DNA of 64,000 nucleotides from Bacteroidota bacterium. GTDB taxonomy: Bacteria; Bacteroidota; Bacteroidia; Cytophagales; Cyclobacteriaceae. Below the pieces are notes generated by a model. That model had not been told where the DNA came from. It saw only the letters and a program-made list of their open reading frames with translations, and did no database searches. Where the stretch lies: the NCBI GenBank assembly GCA_018266435.1, contig JAFEAL010000004.1:186001-250000 (forward strand), written 5' to 3'. Positions 8,743 to 18,185 of the stretch are shown one piece after another. Every line of letters begins with the position of its first letter. Within the stretch, counting starts at the first letter, position 1. The position numbers and the translations under genes were made by a program.

Positions 8743-10650
8743 ATGAACGGAGCCCTTCACATAAACTTTGAAAAAATACCAATTTCCATTTATGCTTCTT
8801 CTGAAGACGCATCTAAATCGGTAGCCAAAGAAATAGCTGATCTCATCCGGCAAAAACAAAAGGAAGGAAAAAAAACTATCCTCGGCTTGGCCACCGGCTC
8901 CTCGCCCAAGAAAGTATATGCCGAATTAATTCGTCTTCATAAACAAGAGGGGCTGAGTTTTAAAAATGTAATCTCATTCAACTTAGATGAGTACTACCCC
9001 ATGCAGCCGTCATCGCAGCAGAGCTACCACAAGTTCATGAAAGAAAACTTGTTTGATCATGTAGATATTCCTAAGGATCACTACTACATCCCTGATGGCA
9101 CCATTGGCATGGATGAGGTGCGTCAGTATTGTGCCGCGTACGAAAAAAAAATCAATGAACTGGGCGGTCTTGATTTTCAATTACTCGGCATTGGGCGAAA
9201 TGGACACATAGGTTTCAACGAACCTGGCTCGCATATTGATTCACTCACACGCCTGATTACACTCGATTTTACCACCCGCTCAGATGCCGGACTGGATTTT
9301 GGTGGTTTGGCCAATGTTCCGCGAAAGGCTATAACGCTAGGAGTAAAAAAAATAATGCAGGCTAAGCGGATCGTGCTCATTGCCTGGGGTGAACATAAAT
9401 CACCCATAATCCGCCAGTGTGTTGAAGGCCCTGTAGTGGAACACATTCCCGCTTCGTATCTTCAGGGGCACCCCAATGCGCAGATTGTGATGGACGAATC
9501 CTGTGCGGCAGGACTGAGCCGAAGGAAAACACCGTGGTTGTTTGACTCGGTAGAGTGGAACAAACCAATGATCAAAAAGGCAGTAACTAACTTGGCCTTG
9601 TCGCTGGAGAAATCGATCCTGATGTTGACCAACGAAGATTACAATGAAAATGGATTGAGCGAGTTGCTTGCCCGCTATGGCCAGGCGTATGATATTAATA
9701 TAGAAGTGTTCAACTGGGTACAGCACACCATTACCGGGTGGCCGGGTGGCAAACCCAATGCCGATGATACCCACCGGCCCGAGCGCGCCACACCAGCCCG
9801 TAAACGCGTGTTAATTTTTAGTCCTCACCCCGATGATGACATTATCTCGATGGGAGGTACCTTTCAGCGGCTGGTAGATCAGGGACACGAAGTGCACGTG
9901 GCTTACCAAACATCTGGCAACATTGCCGTGGCCGATGATGAAGCCTTACGGTTTATCGGGTTTGTGCGCGATTTCAATTCAAGGTTTTTGCTGAGCAATG
10001 AGGCTACCGATAAAATGTATTTTGAAGCCAATGGGTTTTTGGAAACGAAAAAGCAGGGTGAGAAAGATATAGAAGAAGTCCGCGCTATTAAGGGATTGAT
10101 CCGCGTGAGTGAGGCAAAAAACACTTGCCGTTTTGTAGGAGTACACCAAGAAAATATTCATTTTCTGAACATGCCTTTTTATGAAACTGGTGCGGTGCAG
10201 AAAAAAGCGTTGGGTGAGGTAGACTATGAAATCGTGACTAATATAATTCGTGAGGTTAAGCCTCATCAGGTATATGCCGCGGGTGACTTGGCCGATCCAC
10301 ACGGCACACACAAAGTTTGCCTGGATGCCGTAATTGAAGCTCTTCACAGGCTTAAGACCGAGCCATTTATGAAAGATTGCTGGGTATGGCTATACAAAGG
10401 AGCCTGGGCGGAGTGGGATATTGACCTGATTGAAATGGCCGTGCCCATGAGCCCTGACCAAGTCATGCGTAAACGAATGGGTATTTTTAAGCACCAGTCT
10501 CAAAAAGATGGTGTGGTTTACCAAGGCAGTGATGCACGCGAGTTTTGGCAACGTGCCGAAGACCGCAACAAAGCCACAGCCTTGCTTTACAATAAATTGG
10601 GACTTGCCGAGTATGCCGCCATGGAGGCGTTTGTGCGTTTGAAGGTTTAG
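8743..10650 (+). CDS. Glucosamine-6-phosphate deaminase-like protein fused to a PIG-L/LmbE-type deacetylase
   Basis: A 635-residue two-domain protein. Residues about 15-290 are NagB-like: LATGSSP at 49-55, NLDEYY with Asp82, and GRNGHIGFNEP at 151-161 with His155 and Glu160, the ring-opening and acid/base elements of the deaminase. Residues about 353-600 are a PIG-L/LmbE zinc deacetylase domain, with the metal motif PHPDDD at 361-366 and the partner DPHGTH at 518-523. The pair suggests that one polypeptide could both remove an acetyl group from a GlcNAc-type sugar and then deaminate and isomerise the amine. That coupling is inference. It is monocistronic, with no nagA nearby. Confidence 0.9.
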   Translation: MNGALHINFEKIPISIYASSEDASKSVAKEIADLIRQKQKEGKKTILGLATGSSPKKVYAELIRLHKQEGLSFKNVISFNLDEYYPMQPSSQQSYHKFMKENLFDHVDIPKDHYYIPDGTIGMDEVRQYCAAYEKKINELGGLDFQLLGIGRNGHIGFNEPGSHIDSLTRLITLDFTTRSDAGLDFGGLANVPRKAITLGVKKIMQAKRIVLIAWGEHKSPIIRQCVEGPVVEHIPASYLQGHPNAQIVMDESCAAGLSRRKTPWLFDSVEWNKPMIKKAVTNLALSLEKSILMLTNEDYNENGLSELLARYGQAYDINIEVFNWVQHTITGWPGGKPNADDTHRPERATPARKRVLIFSPHPDDDIISMGGTFQRLVDQGHEVHVAYQTSGNIAVADDEALRFIGFVRDFNSRFLLSNEATDKMYFEANGFLETKKQGEKDIEEVRAIKGLIRVSEAKNTCRFVGVHQENIHFLNMPFYETGAVQKKALGEVDYEIVTNIIREVKPHQVYAAGDLADPHGTHKVCLDAVIEALHRLKTEPFMKDCWVWLYKGAWAEWDIDLIEMAVPMSPDQVMRKRMGIFKHQSQKDGVVYQGSDAREFWQRAEDRNKATALLYNKLGLAEYAAMEAFVRLKV

Positions 10651-10755
10651 GGTTACGCCTACATCCGTAAGCTTCTCTTTGTCAATTTCAACCCGAACCC
10701 AAAAGATATGGTCTGAATTTGGTACTACTAATTTTAGTATAATTTTTTTCTATTG

Positions 10756-10787
10756 TTGTTTTTGGATTAGAAAATGTATTAAACTTG
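10756..10787 (+). promoter_or_regulatory. Possible promoter of the lipoprotein gene at 10810
   Basis: TTG (10756-10758), 21 bases, then TAAACTTG (10780-10787), one mismatch from TAnnTTTG, and 22 bases to the ATG. The spacing is slightly long. Confidence 0.35.
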
Positions 10788-10809
10788 GGGAGTTTTAATT
10801 ACAAACCCT

Positions 10810-11697
10810 ATGAAACTTACTCCATTTAGAGCTACTGCCATTATTTTATTGGTGATTTTCGGCTTAACCTCGTGCGGGTCAAAAAAAGATGATAAATCAA
10901 ACGCTGACGAGTTTAAACAGGCCGAAGAATCACTCAAAGATGAGATTGAAGATGTGGTATACAATATTCCTTCGCCCTCAGAGATTCCTTATATGCTGCA
11001 GGCAACCGGGGCCGAGTACAACCAATCGTTGCTTAACGACCGCAAAAAAGCGGAAGGATACCTGAGCCGCAATGACAAAGCTGCCCTGAACCTGGGCGTG
11101 TATTCTGCCGATATCGGGTATTTAGTTTCTTACGATAAAACTCAAGATGCCATCAACTACATGAACTCAGCTAAGAAACTGGCTGATAATTTAGGTATAC
11201 TCGGCTCATTTGATGCCGATTTGATGAAACGGTTTGAAGCCAACATTGCTAAGAAAGACTCACTGGCCAGCATGGTAAACAAAGCCATTCATGAAACCGA
11301 AAAATACCTGAAGAACGATAACCGAAACAAACCGGCCGCACTGATTTTGACCGGAAGTTTTGTAGAAGGGCTTTACATCTCTACCGGATTGATAAAGACC
11401 TATCCTAAAAATTTGTTGAAAGATGATGACCGTAATTTGATTTTAACCCCAATTATCCGGGTAGTGCTGCAACAGAAAGAATCAGTAAATGAACTGGTGA
11501 AAATGCTGGGAGCAGTTGATCAAAGTGCACCGGTTGGAGAGTTGGTAACTGATTTAACGGCCCTGCAGTCGAGCTACAAGGCGCTGAATATTGAAGAACA
11601 AATCAAAAACAACCGGGCAGACTTATTGTTGAGCGATAAGAATTTAACCGAGATTACTTCCATCGTAGAGAAAATTAGGAAGTCGATTGTTGAATAA
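10810..11697 (+). CDS. Exported lipoprotein, unknown function
   Basis: A 295-residue protein with a lipoprotein signal: MKLTPFR, a hydrophobic core and the lipobox LTSC with Cys22, followed by a charged Lys/Asp linker. The mature protein is predicted to be almost wholly helical, with regular hydrophobic spacing (for example NLGVYSADIGYLVSYDKT, AINYMNSAKKLADNLG). This is reminiscent of TPR-like or helical-bundle lipoproteins. No catalytic motif is seen. It is followed by a strong intrinsic terminator, so it is the end of its transcript. I do not recognise the family; the residues after the lipobox are not enough to decide between inner and outer membrane. Confidence 0.8.
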   Translation: MKLTPFRATAIILLVIFGLTSCGSKKDDKSNADEFKQAEESLKDEIEDVVYNIPSPSEIPYMLQATGAEYNQSLLNDRKKAEGYLSRNDKAALNLGVYSADIGYLVSYDKTQDAINYMNSAKKLADNLGILGSFDADLMKRFEANIAKKDSLASMVNKAIHETEKYLKNDNRNKPAALILTGSFVEGLYISTGLIKTYPKNLLKDDDRNLILTPIIRVVLQQKESVNELVKMLGAVDQSAPVGELVTDLTALQSSYKALNIEEQIKNNRADLLLSDKNLTEITSIVEKIRKSIVE

Positions 11698-11718
11698 AAT
11701 TTTTCAATTCCATTATAG

Positions 11719-11747
11719 AAAAAGCCCTGCTTGTGCAGGGCTTTTTT
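11719..11747 (+). terminator. Intrinsic terminator after the lipoprotein gene
   Basis: AAAGCCCTGC (11721-11730), loop TTGT, GCAGGGCTTT (11735-11744) and a T tail: a perfect 10-base stem with the tetraloop and T-run of a Rho-independent terminator, 22 bases after the stop codon. Confidence 0.9.
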
Positions 11748-11797
11748 AGTATTAGTTCGGCCTTCTTTTTTTATATTTAGCAAATCAATTCTAAAAT

Positions 11798-14700
11798 ATG
11801 AGCGAGCCTGTCCTAAAATCCATTATCCGCCTCTTTGCTTTTGTGGCTACCGAAGACACGGTTACGGCACAAGAACGCGTACATATTTTCAATTTCTTAG
11901 AAGACCATTTGAGCCAGCCCTCGGTGGACAAACACATCCGCCTGTTTGATCAATATGCCCGTGAATTTTCTGACAAACTCAGTCAGGTAAAAGAAAATGA
12001 ATTGATTAACCAGATCTGTGATACCATCAATTTAGAAGTAACCCAAAAACAAAAAATGGTGGTGTTGCTTGAGCTGATGAATATTGTATTGGCCGATGGC
12101 ACGATTTCATCACGCGAAGAGAATCTTTCTAAAAACATAAGTGAGCAATTTAATATCAGCCTGACAGACCTGGAGTCGATCAAACAATTTGTGTCACTTC
12201 AGCAATCGTCACAGGCAAACTCTGAACACATTCTGCTGATTGATAGCGACAAAACCAATACTGGTCTGCACCATATTTTTCGTGCCGATTTAGATGGATT
12301 TATTGCAATCCTTCATTTACCTACCGTGGAATTGTATTTTTTAAAATACCTCGGCAAAACCGATGTGCTGTTGAATGGTGTACAGCAAAAATCAGGTAAA
12401 GTAGGTGTGCTGGCTACCGGAAGTTCCATTCGCTGGGGTGCAAGTGAACCCGTGTATTACGGTTCAGTATTGGCCGCATTTAAGAAACACAGCAATCAAC
12501 CCAAAACAAGTTTTGAAGCTAGAAACATTTCATTCATTTTTAAAAATGGCCGCTTAGGGTTAAGAAATGTTACGGTAACGGAGGAGTCAGGAAATTTAGT
12601 AGCCTTGATGGGAGCCAGCGGAGCGGGCAAAAGTACGCTGCTCCATGTACTTAACGGAAATGAAAAACCTTCTGAAGGTCAGGTACTCATCAATGGGATA
12701 GATATTCATAACCATCCTGAAAAAATTGAGGGAGTAATCGGGTTTGTACCACAAGATGATTTGTTGGTGGAAGACCTGACGGTTTACCAGAATCTTTACT
12801 TTGCTGCCAAGTTTTGTTTCAGTCACCTGAGCGAAGAAGAAATTGACTGGCTGGTGCTTAAGACTCTTGATGATTTGGGCTTACTCGAAGCCAGAGATTT
12901 GAAAGTAGGTTCGCCTTTGCAAAAGACCATCAGTGGTGGCCAACGAAAAAGATTGAATATAGGTCTTGAGCTATTGCGTGAACCAGCCGTCTTATTTGTG
13001 GACGAACCGACCTCGGGGCTATCATCGCGTGACTCAGAAAATATTATTGACCTGCTCAAAGAACTTTCGCTGAAAGGAAAACTAGTATTTGCCGTAATTC
13101 ACCAACCGTCATCCGATATTTTTAAAATGTTTGACCGATTGGTTATTCTCGATACCGGTGGTTACCAGATTTATTACGGAAACCCGGTGGATGCTGTGAC
13201 ATATTTCAAGCGCAACATCAACATGGTTAACAGCGAAGAAGGAGAATGCCTGGCATGCGGAAACGTGAATCCTGAATTGATCTTCAATATCATTGAAACC
13301 AAGGTAATCGATGAGTTTGGGAACTTCACAAACGAACGAAAATTTTCGCCCGAGCAGTGGAATAAAGTATTTCTTGAGCGTGTGAAGTTGCCGGTTACAG
13401 TCAGGCAAGACGATCCGCCACATTCTACGTTGCGCATACCTACCTGGATAAAACAGGCCTATTTGTTTTCTAAACGAGATGTTTTGTCAAAGTTCAGCAA
13501 TACACAATACTTGGTTATCAATTTGTTAGAGGCACCTATTCTTGCTTTTATTTTGGCTTTCATTGTTCGCTATTACAATACTGATGATCAGTTTAATACA
13601 GGTTATGTATTCAGTAAAAATTTAAACATGCCCGCTTATCTTTTTATGAGTGTAATTGTGGCATTGTTCATGGGGCTTACCGTAAGTGCGGAAGAGATTA
13701 TACGCGACCGTAAGATTTTAAAACGAGAAAAATTTCTGCATCTGCACCGCAGCAGTTACCTGGTGTCAAAAATTTCTATTTTGTTTGCCATCTCAGCCAT
13801 TCAAACCCTTTTGTTTGTACTGGTTGGTAATTTCGTTCTTGAAATAAAAGGAATGTTATTCATTCATTGGGCCATTTTGTTTACCACTTCGTGCTTTGCC
13901 AATTTGTTGGGATTAAATATTTCTTCGGCTTTCAACTCGGCTGTAACCATTTATATATTGATTCCCATCTTGTTAATTCCACAATTGATTTTGAGTGGAG
14001 TAGTAGTGAAGTTTGATAAACTCAATCCGGTTATTGGTAACACCGCCACGGTGCCCGCAGTAGGTGACTTGATGGCCTCGCGTTGGGCGTTTGAAGCGGC
14101 TATGGTTTCTCAGTTTAAAGACAACAAGTTTGAGCAGCAGTTTTATCTCTATGATAAAATCATGGCTGAATCTGACTACAAAAAAATTTACTACATACCC
14201 GACCTGGAGAGCCGGCTGAACTTTGTGCAACTCAACCACAAGAACTCACAACCCGAAATACAAAAAATTGTAGCTAAAGATCTGCAGGTGATTCAGCATG
14301 AAATACAGGAAGAACTGAAATTGATAGGCAAAGACAATTTTAAGTACCTGAGCTCGCTTACTTCTGAAAAATACGATTCCATGGCCTATGTCGAAACAAC
14401 TACTTTTTTTGATGCACTCAAAAAATTTTATAACAACCGCTATACCAAGGCCGATCATGAAAAAGACCGGATCGTTAACCGGCTCACCAAGAATGCGGAA
14501 CGTGAAAAAGAATTTGAAAAGGAGAGAAACTCTTATCAAAACGAAGCCATCAGCGTGCTGGTAAAAAACCAGGAAGAACTGAATCGGATTATAGAACAAA
14601 ATGGAAACCTGATCCAGAAAATTTATCCCATTTATAAAGACCCCGAACCTGAACACATTGTTGATTTCGATGCCCAGTTTTACATGCCCGCCAAACATTT

Positions 14701-14851
14701 TTTAGGGTACAACATTGATACGTTTTATTTTAACCTGGGTGTGATTTGGTCGATGACCGTGGTAATGATCTTTACGCTCTATATTGAACTGCTGTTGAAA
14801 ATCATTGATGGTATAGGCAGCATTTACAGTAAAATTCCTAAGCGCATGTAA
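11798..14851 (+). CDS. Large ABCG-type ABC transporter with TerB-like N-terminus
   Basis: A 1017-residue protein with ATPase and permease in one chain. Residues about 15-140 are helical and TerB-like (MNIVLADGTISSREE); about 140-230 is a beta-rich segment that could be an FHA-like domain. The ATPase follows: Walker A GASGAGKST at 272-280, signature ISGGQRKR at 378-385 and Walker B AVLFVDEP at 397-404. The ABC-2 permease has its first membrane segment near 575 and the last near 985-1005. A long charged coiled region, about 790-950, interrupts the membrane part. The order ATPase-then-membrane is that of ABCG half-transporters, which act as dimers. The substrate is unknown. The next gene starts 2 bases after the stop. 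Confidence 0.88.
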   Translation: MSEPVLKSIIRLFAFVATEDTVTAQERVHIFNFLEDHLSQPSVDKHIRLFDQYAREFSDKLSQVKENELINQICDTINLEVTQKQKMVVLLELMNIVLADGTISSREENLSKNISEQFNISLTDLESIKQFVSLQQSSQANSEHILLIDSDKTNTGLHHIFRADLDGFIAILHLPTVELYFLKYLGKTDVLLNGVQQKSGKVGVLATGSSIRWGASEPVYYGSVLAAFKKHSNQPKTSFEARNISFIFKNGRLGLRNVTVTEESGNLVALMGASGAGKSTLLHVLNGNEKPSEGQVLINGIDIHNHPEKIEGVIGFVPQDDLLVEDLTVYQNLYFAAKFCFSHLSEEEIDWLVLKTLDDLGLLEARDLKVGSPLQKTISGGQRKRLNIGLELLREPAVLFVDEPTSGLSSRDSENIIDLLKELSLKGKLVFAVIHQPSSDIFKMFDRLVILDTGGYQIYYGNPVDAVTYFKRNINMVNSEEGECLACGNVNPELIFNIIETKVIDEFGNFTNERKFSPEQWNKVFLERVKLPVTVRQDDPPHSTLRIPTWIKQAYLFSKRDVLSKFSNTQYLVINLLEAPILAFILAFIVRYYNTDDQFNTGYVFSKNLNMPAYLFMSVIVALFMGLTVSAEEIIRDRKILKREKFLHLHRSSYLVSKISILFAISAIQTLLFVLVGNFVLEIKGMLFIHWAILFTTSCFANLLGLNISSAFNSAVTIYILIPILLIPQLILSGVVVKFDKLNPVIGNTATVPAVGDLMASRWAFEAAMVSQFKDNKFEQQFYLYDKIMAESDYKKIYYIPDLESRLNFVQLNHKNSQPEIQKIVAKDLQVIQHEIQEELKLIGKDNFKYLSSLTSEKYDSMAYVETTTFFDALKKFYNNRYTKADHEKDRIVNRLTKNAEREKEFEKERNSYQNEAISVLVKNQEELNRIIEQNGNLIQKIYPIYKDPEPEHIVDFDAQFYMPAKHFLGYNIDTFYFNLGVIWSMTVVMIFTLYIELLLKIIDGIGSIYSKIPKRM

Positions 14852-14853
14852 CC

Positions 14854-15621
14854 ATGTTTTTTTTGTTGTCAAAAATATTGGCTTATGTGATCATGCCTTT
14901 TGTAATAGTATGTGCGCTGCTTGTAGCATCGGCAATCATAAAAAACCCACGAAAGAAAAAGAGGTTATTTTTTTCAGGCCTTATTATTCTCCTGGTATTT
15001 TCCAACGATTTTATTGCCAATGAAGCAGTAAAGCTATGGGAAGTATCTTTTACACCGTATGCTCAGATAAAAAAAGAATATGCCTACGCCATTGTGCTTA
15101 CAGGCGTTACAAAACATGAACCCGGATTTCACGACCGGGTTTTTTTTAACCGGGGGGCAGACCGTGTTACTCATACTTTGCAACTTTATAAAATGGGAAA
15201 AGTAAAGAAAATTTTAGTAAGCGGAGGCAGTGGAAGATTGACGGATATAGGCCGCAAGGAAGCAGATGAAGTGGAAGAAGCATTGTGGCTTATGGGTGTA
15301 AAAACCGAAGACATTATAAAGGAAACGGAGTCGCGCAACACACACGAGTCAGCCGTGGCGGTAAAAAAGATATTGGAAAAAAATACAAGGCCATCCGAGT
15401 GCCTGCTGGTTACCTCGGGCTACCACATGCGCAGGGCTTCTGCCTGTTTTAAAAAAGAAGGCTGGCCTACAGATACGTTTACTGTGGATTTCTTATCTCA
15501 TCCACGTAATTTTGATTTTGATACATTATTTATTCCCAAGATTGAGGCAATGGGTAATTGGCAAATTATTATCAAAGAAATGGTAGGGCTCGTTTCATAC
15601 AAGATTGCCGGCTATGCCTGA
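14854..15621 (+). CDS. YdcF/ElyC-family (DUF218) membrane protein
   Basis: A 255-residue protein with two N-terminal membrane segments (about 5-27 and 35-53) and an extracytoplasmic DUF218 domain from about 75. The family signature is present: AIVLTGVTKHE, RVFFNRGADRVTHTLQLY, ILVSGGSG, ESRNTHESA and LLVTSGYHMRRA. Relatives include E. coli ElyC and SanA, which affect envelope integrity and lipid-carrier-dependent polymer synthesis; the chemistry is not established. It sits between the ABCG-like transporter and the SGNH/MBOAT genes, with 2 bases before and an 8-base overlap after. This suggests one transcript concerned with the envelope. Confidence 0.88.
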   Translation: MFFLLSKILAYVIMPFVIVCALLVASAIIKNPRKKKRLFFSGLIILLVFSNDFIANEAVKLWEVSFTPYAQIKKEYAYAIVLTGVTKHEPGFHDRVFFNRGADRVTHTLQLYKMGKVKKILVSGGSGRLTDIGRKEADEVEEALWLMGVKTEDIIKETESRNTHESAVAVKKILEKNTRPSECLLVTSGYHMRRASACFKKEGWPTDTFTVDFLSHPRNFDFDTLFIPKIEAMGNWQIIIKEMVGLVSYKIAGYA

Positions 15622-16945
15622 ACCTCGCGAAACAAGTAATCAGCTCAGGTCAGTTTTTTATTTGCTGTTGATTACACTGTTTTTTCTTTTTCTCCTCTCG
15701 TTCATTCCTGAGTTTACTATCGATTATTTTCATTTTAAGAAAATTAATCCGCTGGCCGATGTGCGGGAGAATGTTTCAATAGATTCGGTAAGTACGGATT
15801 CAGTATTCAACAAAAAAGATTCCATTGTAAAACAACCCTCGAAGACAATTCCCTACCGGGGCATAGAAGAATATGGAAAGAATAACCTGTCATATTTTTT
15901 TAAAGCACTGTCATATTCAAAAAAGCAACCGGTACGCATTGCTTTTTTTGGTGACTCTTTTATTGAAGGAGATATTTTGTGTGGCCCTTTTCGCGATACC
16001 CTGCAACAACTGTACGGTGGCAGTGGAGTAGGGTACATGCCCATTACCTCGTCAGTCAACCTGTTTCGTACCACCATTCTGCACGAGTTTAAAAATTGGA
16101 AAACCTATTCCATCGTTGGTAATCGAAACGATTTTTCGCCCCTTTCCCTGCCAGGTTATTGCTTCAGGCCATTGCCCGATAACGAGGTTATTTATCGCGC
16201 GCCAAGAAAAAAATTTATCACGGCCAAAATATTTTACGAAAACAATGCTCCTTTTTTATTAAAGTATTCATTGGATGAATCAGTTGATACAGTTTGGATA
16301 AATGAGTATGGCAAATTAAAACAATACGTCTTTGATCAAACCAATTTGAATGAAGTAAAGTTTTCATTTCCGGTAATCGACAGCATACGAGTGTATGGAG
16401 CAGCCTTTGAAGCGACAACGGGTATTTCAGTGGATAATTTTTCTATGCGCAGCAACCCCGGTATGGGGTTGCTCTTCATTGATTCTGAGCGGATGGCACA
16501 GTTTAATTCGTATCGAAACTATCAATTGATTATTCTTCAGTATGGGTTGAATGTACTTTCTGAAAATGACAGCTCCGGGTATTTATGGTATGGTCACAAA
16601 ATGAATTTATTGATTGAAGAATTAAAAAAAAATTTCCCCGAAAGCGGCATCTTATTGATTGGTGTGGGCGACCGCTCCAGCAATCAAGATGGAAAAATGG
16701 GTACCATGCCTACGTTAATGCAATTGCGCAATGTGCAACGTGCTACTGCGGTTAAATCGCACATTGCCTTTTGGGATATGTTTGAAGCGATGGGTGGAGA
16801 AAACAGCATGGTAAAATACACAGAAGCCATCCCTCCGTTAGCAGCCAAAGATTATACGCATCTTACTTTTAGGGGAGGAAGGAAACTGGCCAAGAAACTG
16901 GCCGATGCATTGATACAAGAGAAGAACAAGTATGAGAAACAGTAG
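15614..16945 (+). CDS. Membrane-anchored SGNH/GDSL-hydrolase-like protein
   Basis: A 443-residue protein with one N-terminal membrane anchor (about 12-33) and an extracytoplasmic SGNH-type domain. Block I is AFFGDSFIEGD with the nucleophile Ser, and block V is DYTHLTFRGG with the Asp/His pair. A middle segment resembles a beta-sandwich insert. Such proteins act as acyl transferases or esterases on cell-surface polymers when paired with an MBOAT protein, as AlgJ/AlgX with AlgI. The ATG at 15614 overlaps the DUF218 gene by 8 bases; an upstream TTG in frame is less likely. The next SGNH gene overlaps its 3' end by 14 bases. Confidence 0.85.
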   Translation: MPEPRETSNQLRSVFYLLLITLFFLFLLSFIPEFTIDYFHFKKINPLADVRENVSIDSVSTDSVFNKKDSIVKQPSKTIPYRGIEEYGKNNLSYFFKALSYSKKQPVRIAFFGDSFIEGDILCGPFRDTLQQLYGGSGVGYMPITSSVNLFRTTILHEFKNWKTYSIVGNRNDFSPLSLPGYCFRPLPDNEVIYRAPRKKFITAKIFYENNAPFLLKYSLDESVDTVWINEYGKLKQYVFDQTNLNEVKFSFPVIDSIRVYGAAFEATTGISVDNFSMRSNPGMGLLFIDSERMAQFNSYRNYQLIILQYGLNVLSENDSSGYLWYGHKMNLLIEELKKNFPESGILLIGVGDRSSNQDGKMGTMPTLMQLRNVQRATAVKSHIAFWDMFEAMGGENSMVKYTEAIPPLAAKDYTHLTFRGGRKLAKKLADALIQEKNKYEKQ

Positions 16946-18185
16946 TGTGATAAGACAAGCTATTATTTTTTTTCTGCTGGTTGGTACCGTGAAGGTATTT
17001 GCGCAAGATACCCTCTCAGTAGGAGCCGATGAACAATATCCTTTTATTCAGCAAGAGAAAAATGAAATCATTAACGCTACCGCTCTTTCTTCTTTTTATG
17101 AAAAACTGTATCAACTTAAGAAAACAAAAAAAGGACAACTCAACATTGTGCACATTGGCGACTCCCACATTCAGGCCGATTTTTTAACACAAACTGTTCG
17201 TGTTCTTTTACAAAATGAATTTGGTAATGCCGGCCGGGGTTTTGTCTTTCCCGGGCGAGTGGCACACACCAACGAGCCGCTATCCATCTACTCGTCATCA
17301 ACTTCGCAGTGGGAAGCTAAGCGCATCGTTTACACCAATCAGCCTTTGCCGATAGGCTTAGGTGCCTCCACCCTACAAACGACTCAACCCCAAGCTAAAT
17401 TCACTCTTAGAATAAAGGACGATGCCGGATTGAATTACGGGTTTAACGGGATAACGACTTTTTACCTTAAAGATTCATCGAGCTTTAATGTAGCACTGAA
17501 TGATTCATCCGGGCGGTCGTTGGCATTTATAGGGCCATATACTTCTGAAAACTTTTTGAATTATTCAAAAGTAACATTGCCGTACTCCCTGCATAAACTG
17601 GAATTTCAGATGGAGCAGCCCACACCTAACCAAAATCATTTTACGTTTTTTGGAGTGTCGCTCTCAAATGGAAATCCCGGAATTCTTTACCACGCCATTG
17701 GAGGAAACGGAGCTAAGTATAAACATTATCTGGCGGCTCGCTTTTTTACCCAACAGGTGCAGGCGCTTATTCCTGATCTGATTATTGTTTCACTGGGCAC
17801 CAATGAAGCAATTGAAAACCCGGTAGATCAGCAGTTTTTAAAACAAGCAGAAGAGTTGATTGGTATTTTGCAGAAGAATAATCCTCAGGCCGGATTGATT
17901 ATTACCACTCCAGCTGATTTTTACCGGAAGCGAACGAGACGTAATCCGGGAGTTGAGAGTGTTCATCAGCAACTGCTCACCCTTACGCAAAAAAAAAATA
18001 CCGGGTGTTGGGATTTGTATGCCGTGGGGGGCGGTAAACATTCGGCTGATCAATGGCGAAAAAATAAACTGATGCAGAGCGATGGCATTCATTTTACTCG
18101 TGCCGGCTATGCTCTTCAGGGAAAAATGTTATACCAGGCATTAACTAAAGGGTACAGTGATTATGTACATGTTCGATATCCATAA
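16932..18185 (+). CDS. Exported SGNH/GDSL-hydrolase family protein
   Basis: A 417-residue protein with a signal peptide (cleavage probably after VFAQ, about residue 25). SGNH block I is VHIGDSHIQAD with the Ser nucleophile; SLGTNE is the block III-type Gly/Asn segment; SDGIHFTRAGY holds the catalytic Asp and His. It is a second SGNH paralogue next to the membrane-anchored one, the two being divergent in sequence. It is expected to act in the periplasm on an acylated polysaccharide. The start ATG overlaps the previous gene by 14 bases, and its stop overlaps the following MBOAT gene. Translation of all three is therefore coupled. Confidence 0.87.
   Translation: MRNSSVIRQAIIFFLLVGTVKVFAQDTLSVGADEQYPFIQQEKNEIINATALSSFYEKLYQLKKTKKGQLNIVHIGDSHIQADFLTQTVRVLLQNEFGNAGRGFVFPGRVAHTNEPLSIYSSSTSQWEAKRIVYTNQPLPIGLGASTLQTTQPQAKFTLRIKDDAGLNYGFNGITTFYLKDSSSFNVALNDSSGRSLAFIGPYTSENFLNYSKVTLPYSLHKLEFQMEQPTPNQNHFTFFGVSLSNGNPGILYHAIGGNGAKYKHYLAARFFTQQVQALIPDLIIVSLGTNEAIENPVDQQFLKQAEELIGILQKNNPQAGLIITTPADFYRKRTRRNPGVESVHQQLLTLTQKKNTGCWDLYAVGGGKHSADQWRKNKLMQSDGIHFTRAGYALQGKMLYQALTKGYSDYVHVRYP

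Noticed and set aside
10726..10747. Hairpin TACTAA-TT-TTAGTA followed by T-run after the NagB fusion gene
   Set aside because: The stem has no GC-rich core and a very small loop, so it is too weak to call a terminator, though it could have a small effect.
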